From assembly GCF_004011695.2 (NCBI RefSeq), contig NC_082419.1, positions 620,001 to 684,000 on the forward strand: DNA of 64,000 bases. Direction: 5' to 3'. Of the stretch, positions 1 through 10,350 are shown one piece after another (within the stretch, counting starts at the first letter, position 1; every line of letters starts with the position of its first letter). The stretch is from Ascochyta rabiei (taxonomy: Eukaryota > Ascomycota > Dothideomycetes > Pleosporales > Didymellaceae). The notes beneath the pieces are model-generated. The model did not search any database. It saw only the letters and a program-made list of their open reading frames with translations, and was not told the DNA's origin. The position numbers and the translations under genes are program-made.

Positions 1-1488
1 CCTACCGCCAGGATCCCACTTGGCCAAGGCACCATGTCGCGCAGCCCGCCGCCCAATGGGTGGCTCTAGACGGACGCCTGAGGCAGGCAGGTCGCATATA
101 GACTGGGAAGGCGTTAGACTGATTTGTACACTACAGGGTTGCTTAGGTGGGGCTTGGGCCATGTGACGGCGTTCCGGTTTCACCTGTCTTGGGTCGGGAG
201 TATCAGCTTTTGGCTCCGGCGTCTCAGCTTGCCATGACCACACCACACTCGCTGCTGTGCTGTGCTGTGCTGTGCTGTGCTGGGCTGGGCTTGACTGGGC
301 TGGGCTGGACTGAGCTGGGCTGGGAACAGGGCGCAGATATCGTCGGTGGCTCACGAGGCCCTCTCTCTTCTTTCTTTTTCTTCCTTTCTTTCACACTCTT
401 GACGAATCCCGCTTGATGCGCCGCATGTAGCACTCTCTCACTTGCTCAGCTACCTACCTAGTACCTACACACGCCACGCCACGCCACGCCACGCCACGCC
501 ACGTGTTTGTGCTGCGCACATGCACTCGCTTTATGACTCGACGCCATTTTCTTTTTCTCTTCTTTTTTTTTCGCTGTCTTTACATGCTTCTTCGTCATCT
601 CAAGCCACGTCGCGTCTCGCCAGTCTCAGTAGCCGTAGCCATAGCCATAGCCATAGCCATAGCCATAGCCATATCAATATCAATATCAATATCACTCAAC
701 ATGACAACCCACCCCATCTTCTCTTGCCTGCATTCAAGAGCACCTCGGTTTCTTGGTCGCTGCTTTGGAATCGAGAGAGAGAGAGAGAGTGAGAGGACGG
801 GCTGTGGCGGGTTGTGCGAAAGGTGTGCTGTTGTGGGATTCAGATCTTTTGGATCTTGCTCTCTCTCTGCTCTTGGTTGGTGGTTTCTTCTTTCTAGACT
901 GGGCGGTGCGGTGCGGTGCTGTGCTGTGCTGTGCTGTGCTGTGCTGTGGGGTGGTTGGTTGGAGGGTTTCTCGTGGGCGCGTGCGCGCTGTGCGGAAGCA
1001 GGCTGGCGAGGGAGGGAAGGGGAATGCTGGGGGGATACGGGGGTCTGGCGCGTGGTTCTGGGTTGTTGCGGGGTGGAGTTGGGTTGGGTTGGTTGTTTGT
1101 TTGGTGTGTTGTAGCTTGTGTATTGTGTCTTGTGTCTTACACATGAGCGCAGATATAGCTAGTCCACCTCTAAAACATCCACCTCGCGCTCTTCTTCCTG
1201 CGCTCTTCCTGCGCTCTTCCTGCGCTCTTCCTGCGCTCTTCCTGCGCTCTTCCTGCGCTCTTCCTGCGCTCTTCCTGCGCTCTTCCTGCCCTCTTCCTGC
1301 CCTCTTCTTCCTGCCCTCTCTATTCCAAGTCCACAGGCACGAGCGCTCTTTACTGCAGTAGTAGAGGTTAGTTTGTACGTCTCTTACTTTCTTACAGGAA
1401 CATGTGTATGTTGTTGTTAGATGTACTGCTATCGTACAAGAGGGATGTATTTGTTGTTGCCTTGATCGTTACCTCTCTACAAGGAGCG
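1..1488. repeat. Gene-free zone dense in short tandem repeats
   Basis: No credible gene. It lies downstream of the LAT permease and is a run of unrelated simple repeats: GCTGT-type pentamers near 251-290, CCACG pentamers at about 470-503, an ATAGCC hexamer passing into ATATCA at about 630-695, (GA)n at about 772-792, a second GTGCT block at about 905-948, and an 11-bp unit (TGCGCTCTTCC) in about ten copies at about 1191-1310. Open frames here are repeat translations with no family resemblance. The last 100 bases are probably the permease 3' UTR. Confidence 0.75.
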
Positions 1489-3414
1489 TCAGCCCGTCCA
1501 ACGCTTCCAGAACATCCAGGCCGGGCTCTTCTCGGTGCGCTCGCTGTTCCGGAAGCGGTGGCGCTCTTTGCCGCGGCGGCGGCCGACCCAGGCGAACCAG
1601 ACGGCGAGGCCGACGGCCATGAAGGCGACGACGAGCAGCGTCTGCACGGGCTCTGCGAAGACGGCGCGGCTGAGCAGGAACAGGCTCACGCAGCAGAAGA
1701 TGATGGGCGTGGTGATCCAGGTTTTGTAGGGCCGCTCGAGATCGGGCTCGCGCACGCGCAGCACGATGAGGCCGAGGACGGTCTGGAAGTAGAAGGTGTA
1801 GCCGGCGACGCCGTAGAAGGTGACGAGGGTGTCGAAGGAGCCGACGAGGATGTAGACGGCGGTGATGGCGGCGTTGAGCAGCATGGCGCTGATGGGGGTG
1901 AAGAAGAAGCCGGCGTCCGGGTCGGCGAACCAGTGGAGCATCTTCTTGGGCACTCTGCTGGCCGCGGTGGTCTGCGCGTTGAGACGTATGGCGCGGTGGC
2001 TTTCGCCCAGGCCGATGGAGCCGAAGAGGGCGGGCAGGTAGCCTTCCTTCCCGGCTGCGTAGACGAGGCGTCCGCTCGTGAAGGTGGTGGCGTTGAGGGC
2101 GCCGAAACAGGAGCCCGACACGAACAAGGCGAGGACGAGGGCGCCGACGGGACCGAAGACCTGGGCGCCAAAGGCGACGGCGACGGTGTTGGAGGACTCG
2201 ATGACGGTGGTGGGGAGGACGAGGAAGTAGGAGACGTTTGCGAGGATGTAGCAGAGGATGACGAGGGGGAGGGAGGTGTGGATGACGCGGGGGAGGTCGC
2301 GGGCGGGGTTCTTGAACTCGGCGGTCACGTAGTTTACCTGGGATGCGTCAGCGTGAGCGTTGGTGGGGGGGAGGGGAGCGGTTACGTTGTCCCAGCCGTC
2401 AAAAGCCCACAGGCCGGCGTACAGGGCAACGGCCCAGTTGGTGATGCTGTGCGAGGTGTTGTCGAACCAGCCCTGCTTCTTCCAGTCCTGGTTGGGGTCG
2501 CCGTTGTAGGAGAGGCCGGTTGCGGCGACGACGAGGCCGATGACGAAGACGCCGAGGAGGGCGAGAAACTTGAGGAACATGAAGACGTCTGCGCTGCGGG
2601 TGCCGAGCTTGGTGGAGACGCAGTTCAGGGCGGTGACGAGGACGAGGCCGGCCAGGGCAATGGCCTTGTTGAGCCATGGGCTGGCGTCGTCGGGGTCTGG
2701 GCCCACGGCAGCGCGCACGAGGTACTCGCCGAAGATGATGGCGATGATGGCAGCGGAGCCGGGCTTGAGGACGGTGACGGCGCACCAGGTGAAGAGGAAG
2801 CCGGCCCACTCGCCAAAGATGGTGGAGAGGTAGACCTGGGCGCCGCCGTTCAAGGGGATGGCGCCGCCGAGCTCTGCATAGCTGGCGGCGCCGGTCCAGG
2901 CCAGGACGCCGGCGAGGGCCCAGATGACGAGCGAGGCGCCCGGGGAGCCGGCGTTCTTGTTGACCTGCGAGGGCGAGGAGAAGATGCCGCTGCCGATGAT
3001 GAGGCCGATGACGAGCGAGAGGCCGTTGAGGTAGGTCAGGCTCTTGTTCTTCTCGAGGGCGGCGGGGTTGAGGGCGGCGGCGGGGTCGAGGGCGGGATTC
3101 GAGGGGGCGCCGAGGGCGGTGTAGCCCTGGGCGGTGCTCGAGAGCGGGAAGAGGTTGGGCGCAAAGTCAAAGGCCGAGGAGAGGCTGTAGGAGCGGTTGT
3201 GTCGCGGGCGACGGGCGTCGGCGTGGCGGTCGGCGGGGTCGAACAGGGGGTCTTGGTCGTCGAGCGACAGTCTGCGCGAGGACGGGGCGGGCGAGGCGGG
3301 CGAGGCGGACGAGTCCTGCGAGGAGCGGCGCGAGGGGTGCGAGGACGAGGCCAGCGAGGCGAGCTCGAGGGAGTCGCGCGTGGGCGGCGGGAGGCTGGCA
3401 TAGCGGCCAGCCAT
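1489..3414 (-). CDS. LAT-type amino acid permease (APC superfamily)
   Basis: Single-exon gene for a 641-aa plasma-membrane-type amino acid permease. The first 125 or so residues are a Ser/Pro/Arg-rich, presumably cytosolic tail. About twelve hydrophobic segments follow, beginning with the family signature [11 protein letters not shown] near residues 141-151. The loop segment [10 protein letters not shown] and the stretch around [12 protein letters not shown] are typical of fungal members of the L-type (LAT/methionine permease) branch of the APC superfamily. Substrate cannot be fixed: large neutral amino acids or methionine are the likely choices. The ATG at 3412-3414 is the first in frame. 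The gene is divergent from mitochondrial LeuRS, so the two share an upstream region of about 350 bp. GC-rich codon use produces a long antisense open frame that is not a gene. Confidence 0.9.
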   Translation of the reverse strand: MAGRYASLPPPTRDSLELASLASSSHPSRRSSQDSSASPASPAPSSRRLSLDDQDPLFDPADRHADARRPRHNRSYSLSSAFDFAPNLFPLSSTAQGYTALGAPSNPALDPAAALNPAALEKNKSLTYLNGLSLVIGLIIGSGIFSSPSQVNKNAGSPGASLVIWALAGVLAWTGAASYAELGGAIPLNGGAQVYLSTIFGEWAGFLFTWCAVTVLKPGSAAIIAIIFGEYLVRAAVGPDPDDASPWLNKAIALAGLVLVTALNCVSTKLGTRSADVFMFLKFLALLGVFVIGLVVAATGLSYNGDPNQDWKKQGWFDNTSHSITNWAVALYAGLWAFDGWDNVTAPLPPTNAHADASQVNYVTAEFKNPARDLPRVIHTSLPLVILCYILANVSYFLVLPTTVIESSNTVAVAFGAQVFGPVGALVLALFVSGSCFGALNATTFTSGRLVYAAGKEGYLPALFGSIGLGESHRAIRLNAQTTAASRVPKKMLHWFADPDAGFFFTPISAMLLNAAITAVYILVGSFDTLVTFYGVAGYTFYFQTVLGLIVLRVREPDLERPYKTWITTPIIFCCVSLFLLSRAVFAEPVQTLLVVAFMAVGLAVWFAWVGRRRGKERHRFRNSERTEKSPAWMFWKRWTG

Positions 3415-3764
3415 GGGTGCGGAGGGAGCGGGGCGGTGGTGGACAGGCTACGACGCAGCCATGGGCGGGCAGCGGATGCGGAGAGGGCGGGCGGTGCGTG
3501 CAGAGAAGCGTGGAGGGCGTGCAGGGCGTGAGAGAAGAGACGGCAGGCCCTCGACCGCTGCACGCCGGCGGTGCTGAGGCTCTGCCGCCCGGGGCGGAGA
3601 CGAGCTGCACGCCTGGCCCTAGCGCCCGTCCAAGCGCCCGTCCAAGCGCCCGTCCGCCCAGAAATCATCGCCGCGGGAGTGTGGGAGACGAGGACGCCGC
3701 CCGTCTCCCGCGACACGACCTCGCCCACTGGCCGTGTCTCGTCGCGTGTGCACGCTCTCCAGCG
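3415..3764. promoter_or_regulatory. Shared upstream region of permease and LeuRS genes
   Basis: About 350 bp of very GC-rich sequence lie between the divergent ATGs at 3414 (minus) and 3765 (plus). It includes a short direct repeat (GCGCCCGTCCAA) near 3621-3650. No TATA box is evident. By position it must hold at least the minus-strand promoter. If LeuRS starts at 4077 instead, the region is about 660 bp and includes the minisatellite. Confidence 0.4.
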
Positions 3765-6700
3765 ATGCAGCGTCTCAGCGTCTACCGCCGTATTGTCCTG
3801 CCCTGCCCTCGCCGCCCTGCCCTGCCCTGCCCTCGCCGCCCTGCCCTGCCCTGCGCCCGCCGTATTGTCCTGCCCTGCCCTCGCCGCCCTGCCCTGCCCT
3901 GCCCTCGCCGTATTGTCCTGCCCTGCCCTCGCCGCCCTGCCCTGCCCTGCCCTCGCCGTATTGTCCTGCCCTGCCCTCCCCGCCCTGCCCTGCCCTGCCC
4001 TCCCCGCCCTGCCCTGCCCTGCCCTCCCCGCCCTGCCCTGCCCTGCCCTCGCCGCGCTTCCTCATGGCCCGTCCACATGGCGGCGCGGGAGCGCGCTGCA
4101 GCAGAGGCCAGCATCGAGGCGCTCACGGCCAAGTGGCAGCCGCACTGGGACGCCCTGGTCGCGGCCCAGCTGGAGCCCGCTCCCACCCAGGGCAAGGCGT
4201 ACGTGCTGCCCATGTTCCCCTACCCCTCGGGCACCCTGCACCTCGGCCACCTGCGCGTCTACACCATCTCCGACGTCCTGGCCCGCTTCAAGCGCATGCA
4301 GGGCTACCGCGTCCTGCACCCCATCGGCTGGGACGCCTTTGGCCTGCCCGCGGAGAACGCGGCGATGGAGCGCGGCCTGCATCCGGAGAAGTGGACGCTG
4401 CAGAACATCGCCGCCATGAAGGCCCAGATGAAGCTCATGGGCGGCCGCTGGGACTGGGACTGCGTACGTCGTGCACGCATCCATCCATGCCTTCCTACAC
4501 CGCCCCGCCTACGCTGACCGTCCGCGTCTAGGAGATTCGAACGTGCGACCCCGCCTTCTACAAGCACACCCAGCGCCTCTTCCTCATGCTCCACCACCGC
4601 GGCCTCGCCTACCAGGCCGAATCCCTCGTCAACTACGATCCCGTCGACAAGACGGTCCTCGCAAACGAACAGGTCGACGCCCATGGCTGCTCCTGGCGCT
4701 CCGGCGCAAAGGTCGAGAAGCGCATGCTCAAGCAGTGGTTCCTGAACATCAAGCACTTCCAGGAGCCCTTGCTCAACGACCTCACCACCCTCGCCGAGAA
4801 CGGAAGATGGCCGGACAAGGTGCTGGCCATGCAGAAGAACTGGATTGGCAGGTCCGAGGGCACGAGGCTCTGGTTCGACGTCGAGGCTCACCGCCGTCAC
4901 GTGCAACTCGACCCCGTCGACGTCTTCACCACACGCCCCGACACCTTGTTCGGCGTCCAGTACATCGCCCTCTCGCTGACCCACCCCATTGTCCACCGTC
5001 TGGCCCCACACGACGATGCCCTGAGAGCTTTCATCTCACGCGCAAAGCACCTGCCGCTCGACACCAAACAAGGCTACCGTCTTCCACACGTCCTCGCCCG
5101 CAACCCACTCGCTCAAGTCACAGGCGCCACCGACTCCGCCATTCCCATCTACGTCGCCCCCTACGTCCTGGACGACTACGGCTCCGGCGCCGTCATGGGC
5201 GTGCCAGGCCACGACGCCCGCGACCACGCCTTCTGGACAACCAACGCTGGAGAGGAGCCCATCAAGGTGGTCATCACTGCCAGAGCAGGCGCCCCTCCTC
5301 GGCCACTGCACCCTGGCAGCAAAGACGATCAGATCCTGACCGCCAGAGGCTTCCTCGCCCCTGATGTTCCCGAGTTTGCAAACATGCCCTCGAAGCAGGC
5401 CGCAAAGCTCATGGTCAAGAAGCTTCAAGCGTCCGGCAAGCGTGCAGAGCAGACTGCCCACTGGCGCCTGCGCGACTGGCTCGTCAGTCGACAGCGGTAC
5501 TGGGGCACGCCCATCCCCATCATCCATTGCCCATCCTGTGGCCCGGTACCTGTTCCGGACGCCCATCTGCCTGTGGAGCTGCCCCATCTTCCCGACAGCT
5601 TCTTCCGAGGAAGATCGGGTAATCCCCTCGACGACGACGAGCACTGGAAGAAGACGTCGTGTCCGAAATGTGCCTCGCCAGCCCAACGCGAAACCGACAC
5701 CATGGACACCTTCATGGACTCGTCCTGGTACTTCTTCAGGTTCTTGGACCCCAACAACACGTCGTCGATCGTGAGTCCCCAAAAGGCGGACAGAGGCATG
5801 TCCGTCGATCTCTATGTCGGCGGTGTCGAGCACGCCATCCTGCACCTTCTGTACGCTCGCTTCATCTCAAAGTTCCTGGCTACAACGCCCTTGTGGCCAG
5901 CAGGGCGCTTGGTCAACGGCGAGCCTTTCAACCAGCTCATCACCCAAGGCATGGTGCACGGCGAAACCTTTACCGATCCTGAGAACGGACGCTTCTTGAA
6001 GCCTGACCAAGTCGACACAACGTCCCGAAACCACCCCAAAATCAAAGCCAGCGGCCTGACTCCAAACGTCAGCTTCGAGAAGATGTCAAAGAGCAAGTAC
6101 AACGGTGTCGATCCCGCTGCCACCATCGCCAGATACGGCGCCGACGCCACACGCGCCCACATGCTGTTCCAGGCGCCCGTCACGGACGTCCTGGAGTGGG
6201 ACGAGAAGAAGATTACAGGTGTCCAGCGCTGGCTCCATCGCGTACTTCGACTGTCGAGCGCACTGTGGTTTCCCGATGAGGAGTTGGAAAAGTTCAGAGT
6301 CCCACAAAACGTCGACGAAGACACCTACGAGATTGTGGCGCGTTACCATCGGAATGCAGGAAGGACGGGAACCACCCCAACCACGCAATCAGAGCTCATC
6401 GCTGCCCTCCATGCCGACGAAGCGAAGCTGTGGTCCAAGACCCAGCAGACCATTGCCAGCGTCACCGAGTCCTACTCTCACTCCTACTCGATGAACACCA
6501 TCGTTAGCGACCTGATGACGTTGACCAACACCATCTGGGACGCCCCACACTCTTCCCGGCTCATGGGCTGGCTGAAGTGGTCGGCTACCGTGCACCTGAT
6601 CCGCATGGTTGCCCCAATCGCTCCGGGAGTCGCTGAAGAAGCATGGCACAACCTGTACCACCACACCTGTCGTCCTAGCGAGCGGAGCAACATGGTCCCG

Positions 6701-7096
6701 TCGGTTTTTGCACATGGCTTTCCTACCGCGCATGTCGACATCATTCCCCACCTCAACCCCACGACTACCTGCGTCGTCCAGGTAGACGGCAAGCGAAAGT
6801 TTCAAGTCGAGATCCAAAAAGCACCCCCCGTACGCCCGCAAGGTGAGACGGCAACACGCGCTCTCGACGTCGTACACCAGGTGTCCCAAACGCCCAAAGG
6901 CCAAGAATGGCTCGCGAGAGACACGGGCAAGCTGTGGTCCATGAGCGAAACCAAAGAGTCCCATCCCAAGCATCCAGCCATGCCCAGCGACTGGAAGGCC
7001 ATCGTCGTCGGCCACAAACTCGTCAACTTCGTCAGCCCCAAGCCGCCCAGAGTGGAAAATTCGGCCTCGGAAGCAGCTACCCAGCCTCGCGAATGA
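3765..7096 (+). CDS. NAM2: Mitochondrial leucyl-tRNA synthetase
   Basis: Two exons: 3765-4463 and 4532-7096, with a 68-nt GT-AG intron. Class Ia synthetase charging mitochondrial tRNA-Leu. Visible are the HIGH-type signature [12 protein letters not shown], the editing-domain (CP1) elements TRPDTLFG and [16 protein letters not shown], Cys pairs of a zinc module (CPSC and CPKC), DSSWYFFR, and the KMSKS loop in [14 protein letters not shown]. The catalytic core begins within 15 residues of the internal ATG at 4077, which would give 983 aa and leave no room for a targeting peptide. The upstream in-frame ATG at 3765 gives 1087 aa with an Arg-rich, acid-free extension made of 24-bp repeats, a plausible presequence, so I prefer it. 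That choice is inference; the body of the gene is certain. Confidence 0.92.
3786..4049 (+). repeat. 24-bp minisatellite in the LeuRS N-terminal frame
   Basis: Eleven tandem copies of a 24-bp unit rich in CCCTGCC. Two main variants occur, translating as RRIVLPCP and RRPALPCP, with later copies reading PRPALPCP. The unit length is a multiple of three and no copy contains a stop in the LeuRS frame, so the whole array stays open from the ATG at 3765 to the catalytic core. The other two forward frames are also stop-free, so openness alone does not prove coding. Confidence 0.85.
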
Positions 7097-7519
7097 CCCT
7101 CGATCCAATGCTATCCACGCCAAGACCCTCCCTCCTTCACGGCGCAGACGCCGGCCTCGACCGTACGTCGTCAGAGCGAGGGTCGGGGCACGAGAAAGAA
7201 GCGTGCCGTGTCTGGCACCTGACGTCGCGCGCAACCCGCGCAGAGCTCGCGAATCTGGTTTCCAGCGGGCCGCAACACCCCCGAGCACCGAGACGGCGCG
7301 GTGGGGACTCGGTCGTCTTTGCGCGGGCGGCAGCGAGTGGCGCGACGCGTCTGAGAAAGGGGGATGAATCAGAAGACGCTGGACTTGTCTCGGTGGGTTG
7401 TGGGTTACGGGTTACCGTGGTTTGTATAGTACAGTTTGTTTTGTAAAATAGGTGGGATAGGATGTTCCGGCGCTGCTTTTATGGCACACAAGCTGTTCTA
7501 GATGGCCTGGTCTTGTTGA
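7097..7519. other. Convergent intergenic region
   Basis: The 3' ends of LeuRS (plus) and Aim32 (minus) face each other. It should hold both 3' UTRs and poly(A) sites. No gene and no clear Puf3-type TGTANATA element was seen on either strand. Confidence 0.5.
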
Positions 7520-8880
7520 TTACCTCGCTGTTGTACGTCTATCCACACAGCTCCAGTGGTCTTTGTACATGTATATATATATATATATCCATGCAATCAC
7601 CACACCGCAACCCACAAACCCGCTCAAGCACCCGCCCTCGCTCGAGGTCTCAACGTCAACCCCCCCTCTCCCCCCCCCCCCACCGGCCTCACCTCTCGCC
7701 GCCCTCCTCTGCGCCTCGATCCTCCTCCCGATATCCCCCCCGCCAGCAGCACCAGCACCAGCAGCGCCGCGCACCACGCCGCCTCTCAACAACTCCCCCA
7801 CGACCCGCCCCCTCACCAGCGTCTCCTCCACCAACCCCTCCACCTGCGCCGGTCCCACGCGTCCGTACCAGATCCCACACCCTTGCAGCGCACTCACGCC
7901 GCTCTCCTCCCCCTCCCCCTCCGCCCTCGCCCTCGCCCTCGCCCGCCACCCACCCGGCACGTACACCACCACGTTCCCCGCGAACTTGTGGCCCCCAATG
8001 TGGCTGATCTGCGCTACCTCCGCTGCGATCCCCCGCCGCTTCAGCTCGGCGCGGAACGCGCGTTGCAGCAAGGGTCCCAGCACGCCGCAGCGGGCGTCGC
8101 GACCGCCGTGGCCGCATATGAGGATCAGTGGGTGGGTGATGGTCTCCGCGGGGGGCAGGAGGGCGGACTGAGAGGCGTCGCGGAGCAAGGCTGCTTTTTG
8201 GGTGGGGGAGAGGGCCGCGTGCAGGGGGTGTAGGCTGGTGGGTTTTAGGTACGCCGAGGCGAGCGCGGTGAAGGCAGTCGGTGTGTGGGGGATGTTGGGG
8301 ATGCGGAGGAAGCTGGGGAGCAGGTAGGCCGTTGTGCTTGTTTCCGGGCTTGGGGAGGCGGGGAGGGAGGAGGCGGTTACGAGTATGTTTGTGAATGGCT
8401 GGTGATGGGGTTAGTTTTTATTTTTATTTTTTATTTTTTGTTTTCTCTGCTTCTTCCTCTTTTGCCTCCTTGCTTGGACTTGGTCGCGCTGCTTCGTCTC
8501 TTCAAGCAAAACTCGGATATGGGCGGGGGGGAACAAACATCGAATGCCGGCCCGCCTTTGCCTATCACGCCCTTCAGCCCCTTGACAAACTCGCCAGTCG
8601 CCCCGCCCTCGTCCTCGAGCTTACTCGTCCAGTCTTCCTTGCCCGTGCAGATGAGCACCTGCTCCGCGTACGGCGCCATCGTGTTCAGCAGCGGCGTCTT
8701 GCGGTCGATGTCCAGATCCGCGGGTGTAGAGGCGCACGCACATGTTGGCGCTGGACAGGATTCCGTGTATGGGATGGAGTGGACGGGGGATTGGAAGCGG
8801 GTTGCTGTTGTTGAGAAGGTGCGAACGCTGCGTATGCATGGTGCTCGAGCCCTTGCTAGCCGTGCGAAGGCAAGCTTCAT
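7520..8880 (-). CDS. AIM32: Aim32-like mitochondrial thioredoxin-fold Fe-S protein
   Basis: Two exons on the minus strand: 8880-8539 and 8398-7520, 406 aa. The N-terminus (MKLAFARLARAR..., rich in Arg/Ser/Thr) looks like a mitochondrial presequence. The protein matches the Apd1/Aim32 sucrase-ferredoxin-like family. It has CX8C at residues 209 and 218 (CGHGGRDARC) and HX3H at 247 and 251 (HIGGHKFAGN), the four ligands expected for a [2Fe-2S] cluster in this family, followed by IWYGRV. The exon junction restores PAFD-PFTNILVTA. The family motif ends near residue 330. The remaining 75 or so residues are Gly/Arg/Ala-rich and then a Tyr-Ile run encoded by a (TA)n tract, with the stop only at 7520. 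The true 3' end may involve another intron or be an unusual extension. Confidence 0.82.
7569..7588. repeat. (TA)n microsatellite
   Basis: About ten TA dinucleotides. They fall inside the last 25 codons of the Aim32 frame and translate as alternating Tyr and Ile. A C-homopolymer-rich stretch lies close by at about 7664-7682. Confidence 0.8.
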
Positions 8881-9729
8881 TGTGTGGTGGTGAAGTGAGG
8901 ACGTTGTGTTGGAAAGTCTGGGGAAATTATCTGATGCTCGGAAGGGTTCCGCGCAGTGATGACGACGCGCAGTGGACTCGGACATGGCGGAGCTCGGTGG
9001 TCGGACATGTGGTCGCAGAACATCGTTTCTGAGACGACTTGGGGCTGGTCGTTTGCAAGGCAAACGTGGAGTCTGTTTAATGGTTGTGAAATGAGGTGTT
9101 GTCAGATGAATGGAAGAAAGCTCTTGCACGTTGTTACAGTATGTGTTCAAGGTGCAGATGCATGGTAGCTGACACTCTTTCATCTTGACTACAACCACTG
9201 CCACACCTCTTCTTGATAACAGTGCTCCTGCTTTGCGTCTCTATCGTGCTTTCGTCATGTCTTCTTCAGGCCTGCCGTCACCTGTCAGGTTCCCCCATAC
9301 TCTCAGGCTTGGTGCTTGTGAGCGTCACTCATCATACAGCTTTCCGCTCGGTCCTTGCTGCTTCACACCAATTCCTTGCAAGCTGACACAGCACGCTCTG
9401 GCTCTGTGCATGACAGATGGCAGATGGTTTCGCGATCGTGTCCGATACGGTGTCAGGCAAGGGCCGTAGTCTGCCTCGCAGCCACTCTGATCACGGAAAC
9501 CGAACATTGTTGATCAGCCTCTGCATGATATCAGGTAGCTTCCTCCCAATGGCTGCCGCGGCTCGCGACGCGAGGACGTTGCTAGCACGATAGCACTGTC
9601 GCAATGTGTGCCGTTCGGGCTGCATCGTGCTGAGCTATTCGTTTTCCACAGCGAGACTTGCTGGGAGAATCCGAAACGGAGCGAACCCTCGTCTCGCGCA
9701 GTATTGATATCCGTCATGGTTGATGCTGT
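8881..9729. other. Intergenic, nothing resolved
   Basis: Upstream of Aim32 (minus) and downstream of the 90-aa gene (minus). Open frames are short, lack support, and show no family resemblance or convincing splice-linked exons. Confidence 0.4.
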
Positions 9730-10086
9730 TCATATACCCATGCCCAGCCCGAAGAGTACCCCCGACACGACGACAGCAACAACCATCTTGCCGATGGGTC
9801 GCTCAGCTGAGACCGCATCGGATGCTGCCTGCATGGGCTGGTGTGCAGGGAAGGCGTTTGGCAAGCCTGCGTCCAAAACTGCAATAGGCTTCTGACTCGA
9901 ATGATCATCTTGCGATAATTTCTCGTGTCCTCGTTAGTAAGTGTTGGAGAGGGATCGACAGTTCAGGGCACGTACATCTAGGCTTAGCGTCGCGTGGATC
10001 TCAGGGTTCGCCAGCGCCAGGGTACAGGCTGTAAGGAAGAACACCAGTATGGCATAGACGGCGCGGAACTGCACAGTGAAGCGCAT
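9730..10086 (-). CDS. Small secreted or membrane protein, 90 aa, two exons
   Basis: Exons 10086-9976 and 9891-9730 on the minus strand. The 84-nt intron has donor GTACGT and acceptor GTCAG, phase 0. The first 26 or so residues are a good signal peptide: MRFTVQFRAVYAILVFFLTA followed by CTLALA, with a likely cut before NPEIHA. The middle is polar (around LDAGLPNAFPAHQP). The C-terminus is a hydrophobic segment ending GVLFGLGMGI, directly before the stop. This suggests a small single-span membrane protein or a GPI-anchor-like tail. I do not recognise the family. The model rests on frame closure and the shape of both ends, not on a motif. An alternative acceptor at 9909 opens a different 64-codon frame lacking the hydrophobic tail. 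Confidence 0.5.
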
Positions 10087-10350
10087 GGCTGCTTAGTACT
10101 TTTGGATGGGCGGAGCTCGGGAGTGAGATTGCGGTGGTCGAGGCAGGCAGGTCTCCACCATCAAATACCCCGGATCTTCACGGTCGCTCCCTGCGTCAGC
10201 CTGCATCTGACAAGTCCTAGCCTTTGTACAACCTGCGCGTGACACGCACGCGGTGCAGTGTTCGTGAGGCAGCAAATGATGTGCGAGGCCGCGAGCATCC
10301 AATCGCCGTCTAGCGTATTTCGTAGGCGTCCGAAACATATCATTCGCTAG

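Noticed and set aside
1402..3531. A 709-codon plus-strand open frame antisense to the LAT permease
   Set aside because: It mirrors the GC-rich codons of the permease, is rich in Gly/Glu/Asp/Ala with no domain, and the minus-strand product has clear permease motifs.
6389..7288. A 299-codon minus-strand open frame antisense to the end of LeuRS
   Set aside because: The plus-strand frame is the conserved synthetase C-terminus. The antisense translation has no family pattern.
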